Below, piece by piece: positions 58,001 through 64,000 of a DNA stretch of 64,000 nucleotides. A program made the translations under genes and the position numbers. The stretch spans positions 621,718 to 685,717 of the forward strand of contig NZ_LN831197.1 in the NCBI RefSeq assembly GCF_001375535.1. The letters run 5' to 3'. The stretch comes from Bacillus niameyensis. GTDB lineage: Bacteria > Bacillota > Bacilli > Bacillales > Bacillaceae_C. The notes under the pieces are model-generated. The model was not told where the DNA came from, ran no database searches, and was given only the letters and a program-made list of their open reading frames with translations. Position 1 is the stretch's first letter. Each line of letters starts with the position of its first letter.

Positions 58001-58661
58001 ACAGCTAGTCCAGGAGGCAGAGGAACTAACATTTTATGTTAAACAACGTGTATTTTATCGCTTCTCAGATTTTTTTAAGGAATCCTTTAATCCAGCTGTT
58101 TTAAAAGGGAATCATCGGGAACAGTTAAAAGCTTGTCTAACAGAATTAATAGATGCACTAAGCTATGACTTGGGACAAGAATTGAGAGCCACATCACTTA
58201 GGTTAGAAAAATATAGTAGAAAACAGTTAATTAGCTATCATTCACAAATAGAAAAAGACATGCAAAGAATGAAGGCGGAAATCAAGTTTTCGCATTTTGA
58301 AAATTCTTCTTTTCAAGTACCAACTATTTCTAAAGCTTTTGAAAAAATAAATCGGAAACCATTTGAAAACCAATTTAAATATTTTAGAAATCCACGAGCA
58401 TTTTTTGAACTAGACGAAAAGAAGAAGATGGAAGAAGCATACAGAAATTTACTCTCTCCATTAGTAGACGAATACTTAATGGCAGAACATTCAAAGGTGA
58501 GTAAATACTATCAAGAGATGTTAGAGACAGAATTCGAAAGAATGAAAGATCAGATTGAAAAAGACTTGGAAGAACAATATGATGCCTGGATTTCATCCTT
58601 ATCAGATGATCATAAATTACCCGAATGGATTCAGCTTCAATCTATTCTTCGTACATTTTAA
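55056..58661 (+). CDS. dynA: Double bacterial dynamin DynA (YpbR)
   Basis: A 1201-residue dynamin-like GTPase made of two fused dynamin units, as in B. subtilis DynA, which tethers and fuses membranes and helps against membrane damage and phage. Unit 1: P-loop GHFSAGKST (about 53-61), switch DTPGID (about 145). Unit 2: P-loop GAFSAGKSS (about 634-642), switch DTPGAD (about 792). Long helical stalks follow each GTPase, including coiled-coil segments. I see no long hydrophobic paddle. Start at 55056. A terminator follows. Confidence 0.95.
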   Translation: MDQVVLSSIKEQYLFKALTLLERFQQHQDNVRVNKSKKLIKKIYNNDCIIAFSGHFSAGKSTMINTLIGDTILPTSPIPTSANLVRIRSANQDYAKIYQNSKKPLLLNASYDFNVIKELCKQEEVLEVEIGREDLELPENVWIMDTPGIDSTDDAHRLSTESALHLADLVFYVMDYNHVQSELNFTYTKNMLEHGVKLYLIINQIDKHNESELSFHAFKESVAGSFASWGVEPAGIFFTTLRNSDHIENELETVKMLIKDVFSHQNQWIEPSIESAFYQLSEEHDHWLKEQVERESIPYKEVLSDYSEAEILNLVKREESLKIDKNNLCDKSEEWGRHFENECERLLKNAYLMPYETRELAELFLQSIQPEFKVGIFFSKQKTEEERQNRLNAFLDNVKKQVESQLNWHIRQWLSSLLSDLDTMDENLQLQAQNVDIHIEADLLLDTVKRGAGVNGQSVLNYCEDVSREIKKIARSTLSPFKEQIIAQMEKSIALEIADFNAQILQISEAVEAMENLDCIQQQYDKRREELLLPTGGEEAILSSLLLEWEQSELLEISSDLICEVQKEKVIVDKPLQHSSIEKRVETEIDGVIDKVEKAIFYLQKDKHFKRLTLQLEEKVARLKNRHYTIALFGAFSAGKSSFANALLGQGVLPVSPNPTTAAINRICPISEVNPHGSAVIHFKGEKEMLSDLNNALLAFDRKCLSLEDGFRQIPSLLTSEKGKEREKVQLSFLNAFSKGYPNLKTLVGQSINTTLEGFKQYVGDEVQSCFVESIDLYYDCSLTRQGITLVDTPGADSINARHTGVAFDYIKNADAIIFVTYYNHAFSRADREFLIQLGRVKDTFELDKMFFIVNAIDLASSENEITEVLDYVEEELGKNGITKPKLFGLSSKLALTKNQQDSSKIGQFHNEFQQFLRFDLSKLTIQAVEAEYDRALLMLEQLIESASGDKELRANRRGILVESKDIVIKSLSKIVPDLLVKQLVQEAEELTFYVKQRVFYRFSDFFKESFNPAVLKGNHREQLKACLTELIDALSYDLGQELRATSLRLEKYSRKQLISYHSQIEKDMQRMKAEIKFSHFENSSFQVPTISKAFEKINRKPFENQFKYFRNPRAFFELDEKKKMEEAYRNLLSPLVDEYLMAEHSKVSKYYQEMLETEFERMKDQIEKDLEEQYDAWISSLSDDHKLPEWIQLQSILRTF

Positions 58662-58670
58662 GAAAAATTG

Positions 58671-58701
58671 GAAACAGAGCAATCACCGGCTCTGTTTCTT
58701 T
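58671..58701 (+). terminator. Terminator after dynA
   Basis: A perfect 10-bp stem (58671-58680 with 58689-58698) and T3. Confidence 0.8.
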
Positions 58702-58745
58702 ATGTGCTATAATTTAGTTATTAATTTATATTGAGGTGGAATTAT

Positions 58746-59657
58746 TTGAAACAACATTTATTATTGGTCGATGGGATGGCTTTATTGTTTCGTGCCTTTT
58801 ACGCCACAGCTATTCGAAAAAACTTTATGGTTAATTCGAGCGGCATTCCAACAAATGCCGTACAAGGGTATCTGAAACATTTGCTAACCGCAGCCGGGAC
58901 GATTGAACCTACTCATCTCGCTGTTTGTTGGGATATGGGCAGTGTCACTTTTAGAAATGATCTCTTTTCTGGGTATAAAGCTAATAGAGAAGCTCCTCCA
59001 GTGGAAATGATTCCACAGTTTGATCTTGCTCAGCAAGTGACTACGGAGTTAGGAATTCCAAATATCGGAATAAAGGGCTATGAGGCTGATGACTGTATCG
59101 GTACTATTTGTAAACAATATTCCAATCCAAAGTTTAAAGTAACAGTTCTTACTGGTGACCGTGATTTGTTACAAATAGTAGATGATCATGTCGATGTTTT
59201 AATTATGCAAAAGGGAATAGGAAATTATAAGCAATATTCTAAAGACGAGTTTAAAGATGAGTTCGAGATTCTTCCAAAGGAATTTATCGATGTTAAAGCT
59301 TTAATGGGAGATCCAAGCGATGGCTATCCAGGCGTTAAAGGCATTGGAGAAAAAACAGCATTAAAATTAATAAAAGAGCACCATTCCATAGAAGAAATAT
59401 TAGATAATCTGCACAAATTGGCTCCATCTGTAAAAAAGAAAATTGAAAATGATCTTGATTTCCTACATTTGTCTAGAAAACTAGCGGCAATACATTGTGA
59501 AGTACCGCTCACTTTTTTATTAAATGATTCAGTTTGGAAGGTTGAATTAACCGAAGCTATGTTGGTAATCGACCGTTATGAGTTGAAAAGTGTACGGAAT
59601 TTACTAATTCAAACAGTTAAATTAGGCGAAGCTGATACACTTAGTATAAATGCCTAA
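58746..59657 (+). CDS. ypcP: 5'-3' exonuclease/flap endonuclease YpcP
   Basis: A stand-alone version of the PolI 5' nuclease domain that removes RNA primers and flaps. The acidic metal-binding residues are visible: LLVDGMALLFRAFYA, YEADDCIGT, TGDRDLLQIV and ALMGDPSDGYPGVKGIGEKTA, the last with the helix-3-turn-helix motif, shown as two overlapping motifs. TTG 58746 with GAGGTGG gives 303 residues (B. subtilis 296). It carries no polymerase domain. No clear terminator follows. Confidence 0.95.
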   Translation: MKQHLLLVDGMALLFRAFYATAIRKNFMVNSSGIPTNAVQGYLKHLLTAAGTIEPTHLAVCWDMGSVTFRNDLFSGYKANREAPPVEMIPQFDLAQQVTTELGIPNIGIKGYEADDCIGTICKQYSNPKFKVTVLTGDRDLLQIVDDHVDVLIMQKGIGNYKQYSKDEFKDEFEILPKEFIDVKALMGDPSDGYPGVKGIGEKTALKLIKEHHSIEEILDNLHKLAPSVKKKIENDLDFLHLSRKLAAIHCEVPLTFLLNDSVWKVELTEAMLVIDRYELKSVRNLLIQTVKLGEADTLSINA

Positions 59658-59844
59658 AATGAAACTACTATAATGATGTAGGAATTCGAGAATATAATAG
59701 TGGGATACCTGCTACAGGACAAGGCGATTTAAGTCACAACATAGTACCTTAACTGATAATTAGACCTTTTTTTAGATCATTTTTGGTTCGTATTCGTAAA
59801 TAAGGGCCCGGCCAGTTATTGCGGTTAAAAAGGGGTAAGTATAA

Positions 59845-60135
59845 TTGACTGAAAGAGAGACATATAATTTGGGGAATTATCTTCTGCAACTTGAAGAGAA
59901 AGGGTTCAAGTTCGGAGAGGATGCTATTTCATTTATTTACTTTGGGAAACAATTCACAAAATCTTCTGATCACATTGTTACAGTTTGTATCGAATTAACT
60001 TTAAAATTTCAAAAATCCTTTGATGCGAGTTTTTATCTATCCTTATTAGAAACAATGAAAACCCACGATGTTCAGACAAGAAAACGGGCGTATGAGCTTG
60101 CGGAACAATTAGGCTTTTTAGGGGCTAAAGGATAA
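59845..60135 (+). CDS. Small protein of unknown function (possibly DUF6123)
   Basis: A 96-residue soluble protein starting at TTG 59845 (MTERETYNLGNYLLQLEEKG) after AAAAAGGGG. Composition and the C-terminal QTRKRAYELAEQLGF look like a small helical protein. Similar small genes lie near ypcP in other Bacillus, and I associate this one loosely with DUF6123; that is not certain. The 187 nt before it hold no gene I can support. Confidence 0.6.
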   Translation: MTERETYNLGNYLLQLEEKGFKFGEDAISFIYFGKQFTKSSDHIVTVCIELTLKFQKSFDASFYLSLLETMKTHDVQTRKRAYELAEQLGFLGAKG

Positions 60136-60236
60136 AGTAAAACTTCAATCATTAGAGTTTTTCTTATAGTACAGAATATGGCGTTCAATAGCACTATCAG
60201 CTATTTAATGTAAAATCTAGATGAACAATCGGTAGT

Positions 60237-60292
60237 AAAAGACCCTTCCTAAGCTTTTTCTATAATTCTAAAGCTTCTGGTGAGGGTCTTTT
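60237..60292. terminator. Long bidirectional terminator hairpin
   Basis: AAAAGACCCTT pairs with AGGGTCTTTT outside an inner AAGCTTT/AAAGCTT stem; it lies between convergent genes. Confidence 0.8.
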
Positions 60293-60294
60293 AA

Positions 60295-60696
60295 TCATTG
60301 GGATCTGGAGTTATTTAAACGAATAGCTCTTCTAGCAAGCTGATCAGCCTGCTTATTTTCTTTTGACGAGATCCATTTAATAAAGAACAGGTCAAAATTC
60401 GAAATTAACATTAGTGCTTGATCTAAAAATGGTCGATAAATATCATTTTTGACAAATCTTTTTTCGATCGCTTCCACTACAAGTGAGGAATCGGATCTTA
60501 CAGAAACGATTTGAAATTTAGATTCTAGGCATATTTCAAGACTCTTTACTAAAGCTGAAAATTCCGCTTCATGATTACTCATCATACCTAGAGGGATAGA
60601 ATAATTATCTGTATTATGATGGCTTTTTATAAAAATACCGGCACCGCTTAATCCAGGATTGCCAGCACTAGCCCCATCAATATATACTTCGATCAT
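60295..60696 (-). CDS. RNase HI-like protein (YpeP/reverse-transcriptase-like family)
   Basis: A 133-residue single-domain RNase H fold. All four acidic residues expected for catalysis are present: IDGASAGNPG (Asp), NHEAEFSAL (Glu), VRSDSSLV (Asp) and KQADQLAR (Asp). The ATG at 60696 is spaced 8 nt from AAAGGA, and a TTG two codons earlier is too close. It likely cuts RNA in RNA-DNA hybrids or is a related nuclease; the substrate is not shown. It faces away from the second RNase H-like gene at 60766, with 69 nt between the two starts. Confidence 0.87.
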   Translation of the reverse strand: MIEVYIDGASAGNPGLSGAGIFIKSHHNTDNYSIPLGMMSNHEAEFSALVKSLEICLESKFQIVSVRSDSSLVVEAIEKRFVKNDIYRPFLDQALMLISNFDLFFIKWISSKENKQADQLARRAIRLNNSRSQ

Positions 60697-60765
60697 AATC
60701 AAAATCCTTTCAGTTGTTAATAATAGACCTACAGAAAATCATAATGAATAAGGATGTTATTAAAA

Positions 60766-61422
60766 ATGAAATATAAATTAAAAATGATTTATAAAGGTGC
60801 TAAAACAATCCACCTTCCTCTGGAGTCAGAGTGGATTGATGAACGGAATATCGATGCTTTAATAATCGATTTTCAAAAGACAGGGCGAATTACTGATATC
60901 GCTATTATGGATGAAATGGGCAGAGAATGGAACAGAAAAGAATTTGCAAAGTTACAGAAAAAATTGGAGGATGAACCAACTAATCCGATTCTTTACTTTG
61001 ATGGAGGGTTTGATCTCCAATCTAAAGAAGCGGGAATAGGGATAGTCATTTATTATCAAAAAGGAGTAAATCATTTTCGGTATCGTGCTAATGCAAAGTT
61101 GGAGGCATTGGAAAGCAATAATGAGGCAGAGTATGCCGCACTATATAATGCACTTTTATTTTTACAAGAGCAAAGTTTTAATAATCTCCCGATCGTAATC
61201 CGAGGTGATTCTCAGGGGGTGTTAAAGCAACTGGAAGGTGAATGGCCATGTTATGAAAAATCATTAAATGCATGGCTAGATAAAATTGAGGAAAAAATAA
61301 AAGAACTTGGGCTTCATCCAAATTTTGAAGTTATTTCTCGAAAAGAGAATAAAGAGGCTGATGCACTTGCAACCCAAGCGCTTCAAAATACAATAATCCA
61401 TAGTCATTTAAAAATGGAGTAG
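60766..61422 (+). CDS. Two-domain RNase HI-like protein
   Basis: A 218-residue protein. Residues 1-70 form an N-terminal extension (IHLPLESEWIDERNIDALIIDFQ) of unknown role; the RNase H domain follows with Asp in LYFDGGFD, Glu in SNNEAEYAAL, Asp in IRGDSQGVL and Asp in NKEADALA. So the catalytic set appears complete. The ATG at 60766 is taken because 60754 overlaps the ribosome site AAGG. The only gene downstream before the IS is a truncated one. Confidence 0.87.
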   Translation: MKYKLKMIYKGAKTIHLPLESEWIDERNIDALIIDFQKTGRITDIAIMDEMGREWNRKEFAKLQKKLEDEPTNPILYFDGGFDLQSKEAGIGIVIYYQKGVNHFRYRANAKLEALESNNEAEYAALYNALLFLQEQSFNNLPIVIRGDSQGVLKQLEGEWPCYEKSLNAWLDKIEEKIKELGLHPNFEVISRKENKEADALATQALQNTIIHSHLKME

Positions 61423-61438
61423 TTCGGGAGTTGATCTT

Positions 61439-61492
61439 ATGAATCGCGGGGATATTTTTAAAGAAATTGATGAGTTAATGAACTTATTGTAA
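61439..61492 (+). pseudogene. 5' fragment of a small gene cut by the IS21 element (YpeQ-like?)
   Basis: An ATG at 61439 with CGGGAG upstream opens 17 codons, MNRGDIFKEIDELMNLL, then stops at TAA inside the IS end (61490-61492). The start resembles the N-terminus of a small zinc-finger protein (YpeQ type) that I recall next to RNase H-like genes in Bacillus. The rest should lie beyond the right end of the IS, outside the window. The gene identity is a guess; the truncation is seen. Confidence 0.55.
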
Positions 61493-61561
61493 CTGCTAAA
61501 CTAGACTCAACAGTTTTCCACAAATAAGGGTAAACAGATTTCTACAAATAAGATTAAACAG
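61488..61561 (+). repeat. Left end of IS21: terminal unit and two 24-bp repeats
   Basis: The two 24-bp repeats differ at 4 of 24 positions and share CACAAATAAG/TACAAATAAG and TAAACAG. These are presumed transposase binding sites, as known for IS21. Confidence 0.8.
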
Positions 61562-61592
61562 TTTACTAGTTTATTATTCCTTTCGGTATACT
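61562..61592 (+). promoter_or_regulatory. Candidate istA promoter
   Basis: TTTACT (61562-61567), 19 nt, TATACT (61587-61592), directly after the left-end repeats. Transcription would begin near 61599, after the ATG at 61594. Confidence 0.4.
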
Positions 61593-61626
61593 TATGCAGA
61601 GTATGTCGAAAGGGAGAGAACAGGAA

Positions 61627-63165
61627 GTGGAAAAGTGGATGGTTTACCAAGAAATACATCGTTTGAAGAATATGGGGTTCTCAAACAGTAAAATTGCAAG
61701 AAGGTTAAAAATATCTAGAAATAGAGTAATTGAATATTTAGGGATGACTCCGGAGGAATTTGCTGGGTTTATTGATTCGTTACAAACACGATCAAAGAAA
61801 CTAGATCCCTACCAAGATGACATATTGGCATGGTTAAAGGAACATCCAGACTTAACAAGTGCTCAAATTTATGATTGGTTACAAGAGAAATATAATATAA
61901 AATCAGTTGCTGAAAATACGGTACGAAACTATGTAAATGACTTAAGAGACAAGTATCAAATTCCTAAAGAAACAATAGAACGAATGTATGGCACAGTTGA
62001 AGAACTTCCGATGGGAAAGCAAATGCAGGTTGATTTTGGAGAAACCTTTGTTTACACAGAGACAGGGCAGAAAAAGAAATTATATGTGGCCGGATTTATC
62101 TTATCCCACTCAAGATTCAAATATGTAGAGTGGATGGATCGGCCTCTTCGAACAACTGACTTGATTAGAATGCAGGAAAATGCATTTAGATACTTTGGAG
62201 GAATGACAGAGGAGATAGTGTATGACCAAGATCGTTTATTGGCGGTTAGCGAGAATGCAGGAGATTTAATCCTTACGGAATCCTTTACTAAATATCATCA
62301 AACTAGAAAATTTAAGATTTATCTGTGCAGAAAAAGCGATCCAGAGTCGAAAGGAAAAATTGAGCAAGTAATAAAATTTGTGAAGAATAATTTTACGAAA
62401 CATCGCATTTTCAAGGACTTAGGCACATGGCAACATTCATCTTTGAAATGGTTAAAAAGAACAGGTAATTATAAAGTTCATCATAATACAAAGAAAAGAC
62501 CTTTCGAAGTGCACGCCCTCGAAAAGCAGCATCTTCAAAAGGTCAATGGTGAATATATTTTCGAAAATATCTCATCTATAAATATAACAAGAACAATCCA
62601 TAAAGACAATATTATTCGTTTTGATGGGAATCGGTATAGTGTTCCGTTAGGAACCTTTCAAAATGGTAAGGAGAACATCGCTTATGTCTCTGTTAAGGGA
62701 GAAATATTAAGCATTGCCCTCGAGCGAAACGGTAGTCCAATTGCATTACACACATTATCGAAAGAAAAAGGAGAAGTTATAACAGATCCCAAACATCGAC
62801 AACGGTCACAATCAAAGAGAGATAAGCTGGCGGAACAAGTCACTAAACAACTAGCTGATACAGAAATATCCACTTGGCTTATCAAAACTTTACAAGAGCA
62901 CTATCCAAGGCATTCTATTGAACAATTTAAAGTGGTCCTTAAAGCCGCAGAGCAATATCCGCGTCATATCAAAAATGCGGTAAAAGAAATGAAAAGGTTA
63001 GAATTAACCAGCGCAAATGATTTAAGAGATATTGCGATTTCAATGGAGATTCAGGAAAGTAGAGATTTACCAAAAAAAGAACTGATCAATGAGAAATATG
63101 AGGAGCTAATAGCTCCTGAACGAACTCAGGATATCTATCTCCACGTGCTCCAAGGAGGTAGATAA
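61627..63165 (+). CDS. istA: IS21-family transposase IstA
   Basis: The DDE transposase of the element. An N-terminal helix-turn-helix (FSNSKIARRLKISRNRVIEYL, in the first 40 residues) and a second DNA-binding region precede the integrase core: first Asp in QMQVDFGE, second in EIVYDQDR, Glu in ESKGKIEQ. The frame is open from 61594, but the promoter places the transcript start after that ATG; the GTG at 61627 (MEKWMVYQEIH) is 10 nt from AAGGGAG. 512 residues from there. istB starts 1 nt after its stop. No frameshift seen. Confidence 0.92.
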   Translation: MEKWMVYQEIHRLKNMGFSNSKIARRLKISRNRVIEYLGMTPEEFAGFIDSLQTRSKKLDPYQDDILAWLKEHPDLTSAQIYDWLQEKYNIKSVAENTVRNYVNDLRDKYQIPKETIERMYGTVEELPMGKQMQVDFGETFVYTETGQKKKLYVAGFILSHSRFKYVEWMDRPLRTTDLIRMQENAFRYFGGMTEEIVYDQDRLLAVSENAGDLILTESFTKYHQTRKFKIYLCRKSDPESKGKIEQVIKFVKNNFTKHRIFKDLGTWQHSSLKWLKRTGNYKVHHNTKKRPFEVHALEKQHLQKVNGEYIFENISSINITRTIHKDNIIRFDGNRYSVPLGTFQNGKENIAYVSVKGEILSIALERNGSPIALHTLSKEKGEVITDPKHRQRSQSKRDKLAEQVTKQLADTEISTWLIKTLQEHYPRHSIEQFKVVLKAAEQYPRHIKNAVKEMKRLELTSANDLRDIAISMEIQESRDLPKKELINEKYEELIAPERTQDIYLHVLQGGR

Positions 63166-63166
63166 G

Positions 63167-63940
63167 ATGACAAATTCCTATAATGAGATCCAACAGAAAT
63201 GCAGAACACTTAGATTAGCAGAAACGGCAAAAGAACTACCGAATATGCTTAGGGAAGCAGAGTCAAAAGGTTGGACCTACTATGAATTTATAGATCAGGT
63301 ACTCGGATATGAATTAAATTGTCGCGAAGAAAAGAATCGTGCCAAGTTAATGAAATGGGCAGAGTTTCCGCAAGAATTAACATTAGATCAATTTAACTTA
63401 GAAGAGCAATCTGCGATTGGTGAGAAGCAACTGAATGTACTCAAAGAACTGTCTTGGATTGAAGAACGTTTCACACTAATTATGATGGGACCACCTGGAG
63501 TGGGGAAAACGCATCTCTCAACTGGACTGGGCATTCATGCGGTTAACCAAGGATATCAAGTTTCCTTTATCTCAATGGATCGCCTTATTTATATACTTAA
63601 GACCAGAGAGTATATCAATAAATCTAGAACAAGGTACAAACGAATTACTTTATCGGATTTGATTATCATTGACGACATCATGTATATGGCTTATGAAACA
63701 CAGGATGCGCAGCTCTTCTTTCAGTTTATTTATGATATGTATGACAAAACAGCATTCATATTAACGTCTAATAAGGGACCAGGTGAATGGGGGAAATTCT
63801 TGGGAGATACTACATTAACAACGGCGATCTTAGATCGCCTCCTCCATAGAAGCGAAGTCATTACATTTGATGAACACCAAGATAGCATCAGAATGAAATA
63901 TAGACAGGCCTTATTTATAGAAACAGGTGTTGAATCTTAA
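63167..63940 (+). CDS. istB: IS21-family ATPase IstB
   Basis: AAA+ helper that selects targets and activates IstA. Walker A MGPPGVGKTHLS at about residues 107-118, Walker B LIIIDDIM at about 165-172, and an N-terminal IstB-binding domain. Length 257, as usual. AAGGAGGTAG precedes the ATG. The 3' end overlaps the innermost right-end repeat. No truncation. Confidence 0.95.
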   Translation: MTNSYNEIQQKCRTLRLAETAKELPNMLREAESKGWTYYEFIDQVLGYELNCREEKNRAKLMKWAEFPQELTLDQFNLEEQSAIGEKQLNVLKELSWIEERFTLIMMGPPGVGKTHLSTGLGIHAVNQGYQVSFISMDRLIYILKTREYINKSRTRYKRITLSDLIIIDDIMYMAYETQDAQLFFQFIYDMYDKTAFILTSNKGPGEWGKFLGDTTLTTAILDRLLHRSEVITFDEHQDSIRMKYRQALFIETGVES

Positions 63941-64000
63941 TTTCGGTTAACTGTTGAGTCTTAATTGGGGAAAACTGTTTAATTGTACTTGACGGTTACA
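63927..64000 (-). repeat. Right end of IS21: two 24-bp repeats and terminal unit
   Basis: Read on the minus strand: a 26-bp terminal unit (64000-63975) starting TGTAACCGTC, then 24-bp units at 63974-63951 and 63950-63927. They mirror the left end, including TTTTCC...AAG...CAACAG and the shared ACTCAACAG. Confidence 0.8.

Larger units (their letters stand above)
61488..64000 (+). mobile_element. IS21-family insertion sequence, complete, 2513 bp
   Basis: Left end TGTAACTGC at 61488; right end ...GACGGTTACA at 64000, so the ends start TGTAAC on both sides. Each end carries one 26-bp terminal unit and two 24-bp direct repeats: left 61488-61513, 61514-61537 and 61538-61561; right, inverted, 64000-63975, 63974-63951 and 63950-63927. 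Between them are istA and istB in the typical order and reading direction. Both genes look intact, so the element may be active. The target duplication cannot be checked because the right flank is outside. Confidence 0.9.

Noticed and set aside
59664..59753. 29 open codons (NYYNDVGIREYNSGIP..., then ATGQGDLSHN) faintly like a spore protein SspL pattern
   Set aside because: There is no start codon in frame (a TGA lies just before it), and the continuation does not match; the ATG at 59660 is in another frame and stops after four codons. Could be a remnant, not supported as a gene.
1..64000. CRISPR arrays, tRNA genes, rRNA genes, prophage or integrase-type attachment sites
   Set aside because: No repeat-spacer pattern, no tRNA-like cloverleaf sequence, no rRNA blocks and no phage genes were seen. 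The only mobile element recognised is the IS21 copy.

Overview
The window is one stretch of chromosome from an endospore-forming, low-GC Firmicute of the Bacillaceae. This rests on the gene content (spoIVA, ypjB, cotD, an sspM-like gene, yphE/yphF), on bacillithiol genes (bshA, bshB1), on B-type RNase P RNA, and on gene order that follows the B. subtilis gpsA-to-ypcP chromosome segment, as I recall it, almost gene for gene. The start is cut inside gpsA and the end falls exactly on the right terminus of an IS21-family insertion sequence. I saw no tRNA, rRNA, CRISPR or prophage.

Layout. 1-8.1 kb: glycerol-phosphate and sporulation genes, HBsu, TRAP (mtrB), and the menaquinone-7 side-chain and methylation operon hepS-menG-hepT, then ndk. 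8.2-13.6 kb: cheR, aroB, an unrecognised 292-residue protein, ypiA, ypiB/reoY, ypiF. 13.7-15.7 kb: the menaquinol:cytochrome c reductase operon qcrABC. 15.9-20 kb: ypjA, ypjB, a YugP-type membrane protease, purU, and ypjC on the opposite strand. 20.1-27.6 kb: ypjD, dapB, bshB1, bshA, cca, birA, then panBCD behind an attenuator-like leader. 27.9-35.4 kb: dinG, ypmB, aspB, asnS, dnaD, nth. 35.5-38.8 kb (minus strand): recU-ponA. 39-45.2 kb: small spore and unknown genes, an Hsp20, the mrfA-mrfB repair pair, cotD. 45.6-46.4 kb: gpsB and rnpB. 46.8-53.2 kb: a regrouped aromatic amino-acid block, with DAHP synthase/chorismate mutase divergent from a T-box-controlled aroF-hisC-tyrA-aroE operon. 53.3-59.7 kb: bpsA-bpsB (type III polyketide synthase and O-methyltransferase), dynA (double bacterial dynamin), ypcP. 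59.8-61.4 kb: a small unknown gene and two convergent RNase HI-like genes. 61.49-64.0 kb: an IS21-family element that appears to have cut a small gene.

How it fits together. Several sets serve one pathway each: hepS/menG/hepT make menaquinone, which QcrABC uses; DAHP synthase, AroB, AroE and AroF belong to the chorismate pathway, continued by TyrA and HisC; PanB/C/D make pantothenate; BshA/BshB1 make bacillithiol; RecU, DinG, Nth, MrfAB and YpcP handle DNA repair; PonA, GpsB and YpiB/ReoY touch cell-wall synthesis.

Compared with the B. subtilis 168 order as I remember it, these neighbours are missing from their usual places: folE before mtrB, aroF/aroH/trpEDCFBA around aroB, mgsA after dapB, ypmA, ypoC, and ypsC after rnpB. 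purU and the YugP-like gene are extra. The parts most worth checking are the regrouped aro block with its T-box and putative operator, the panB leader, the amidohydrolase-like protein at 10.2 kb, and the IS21 ends with ordered 24-bp repeats.
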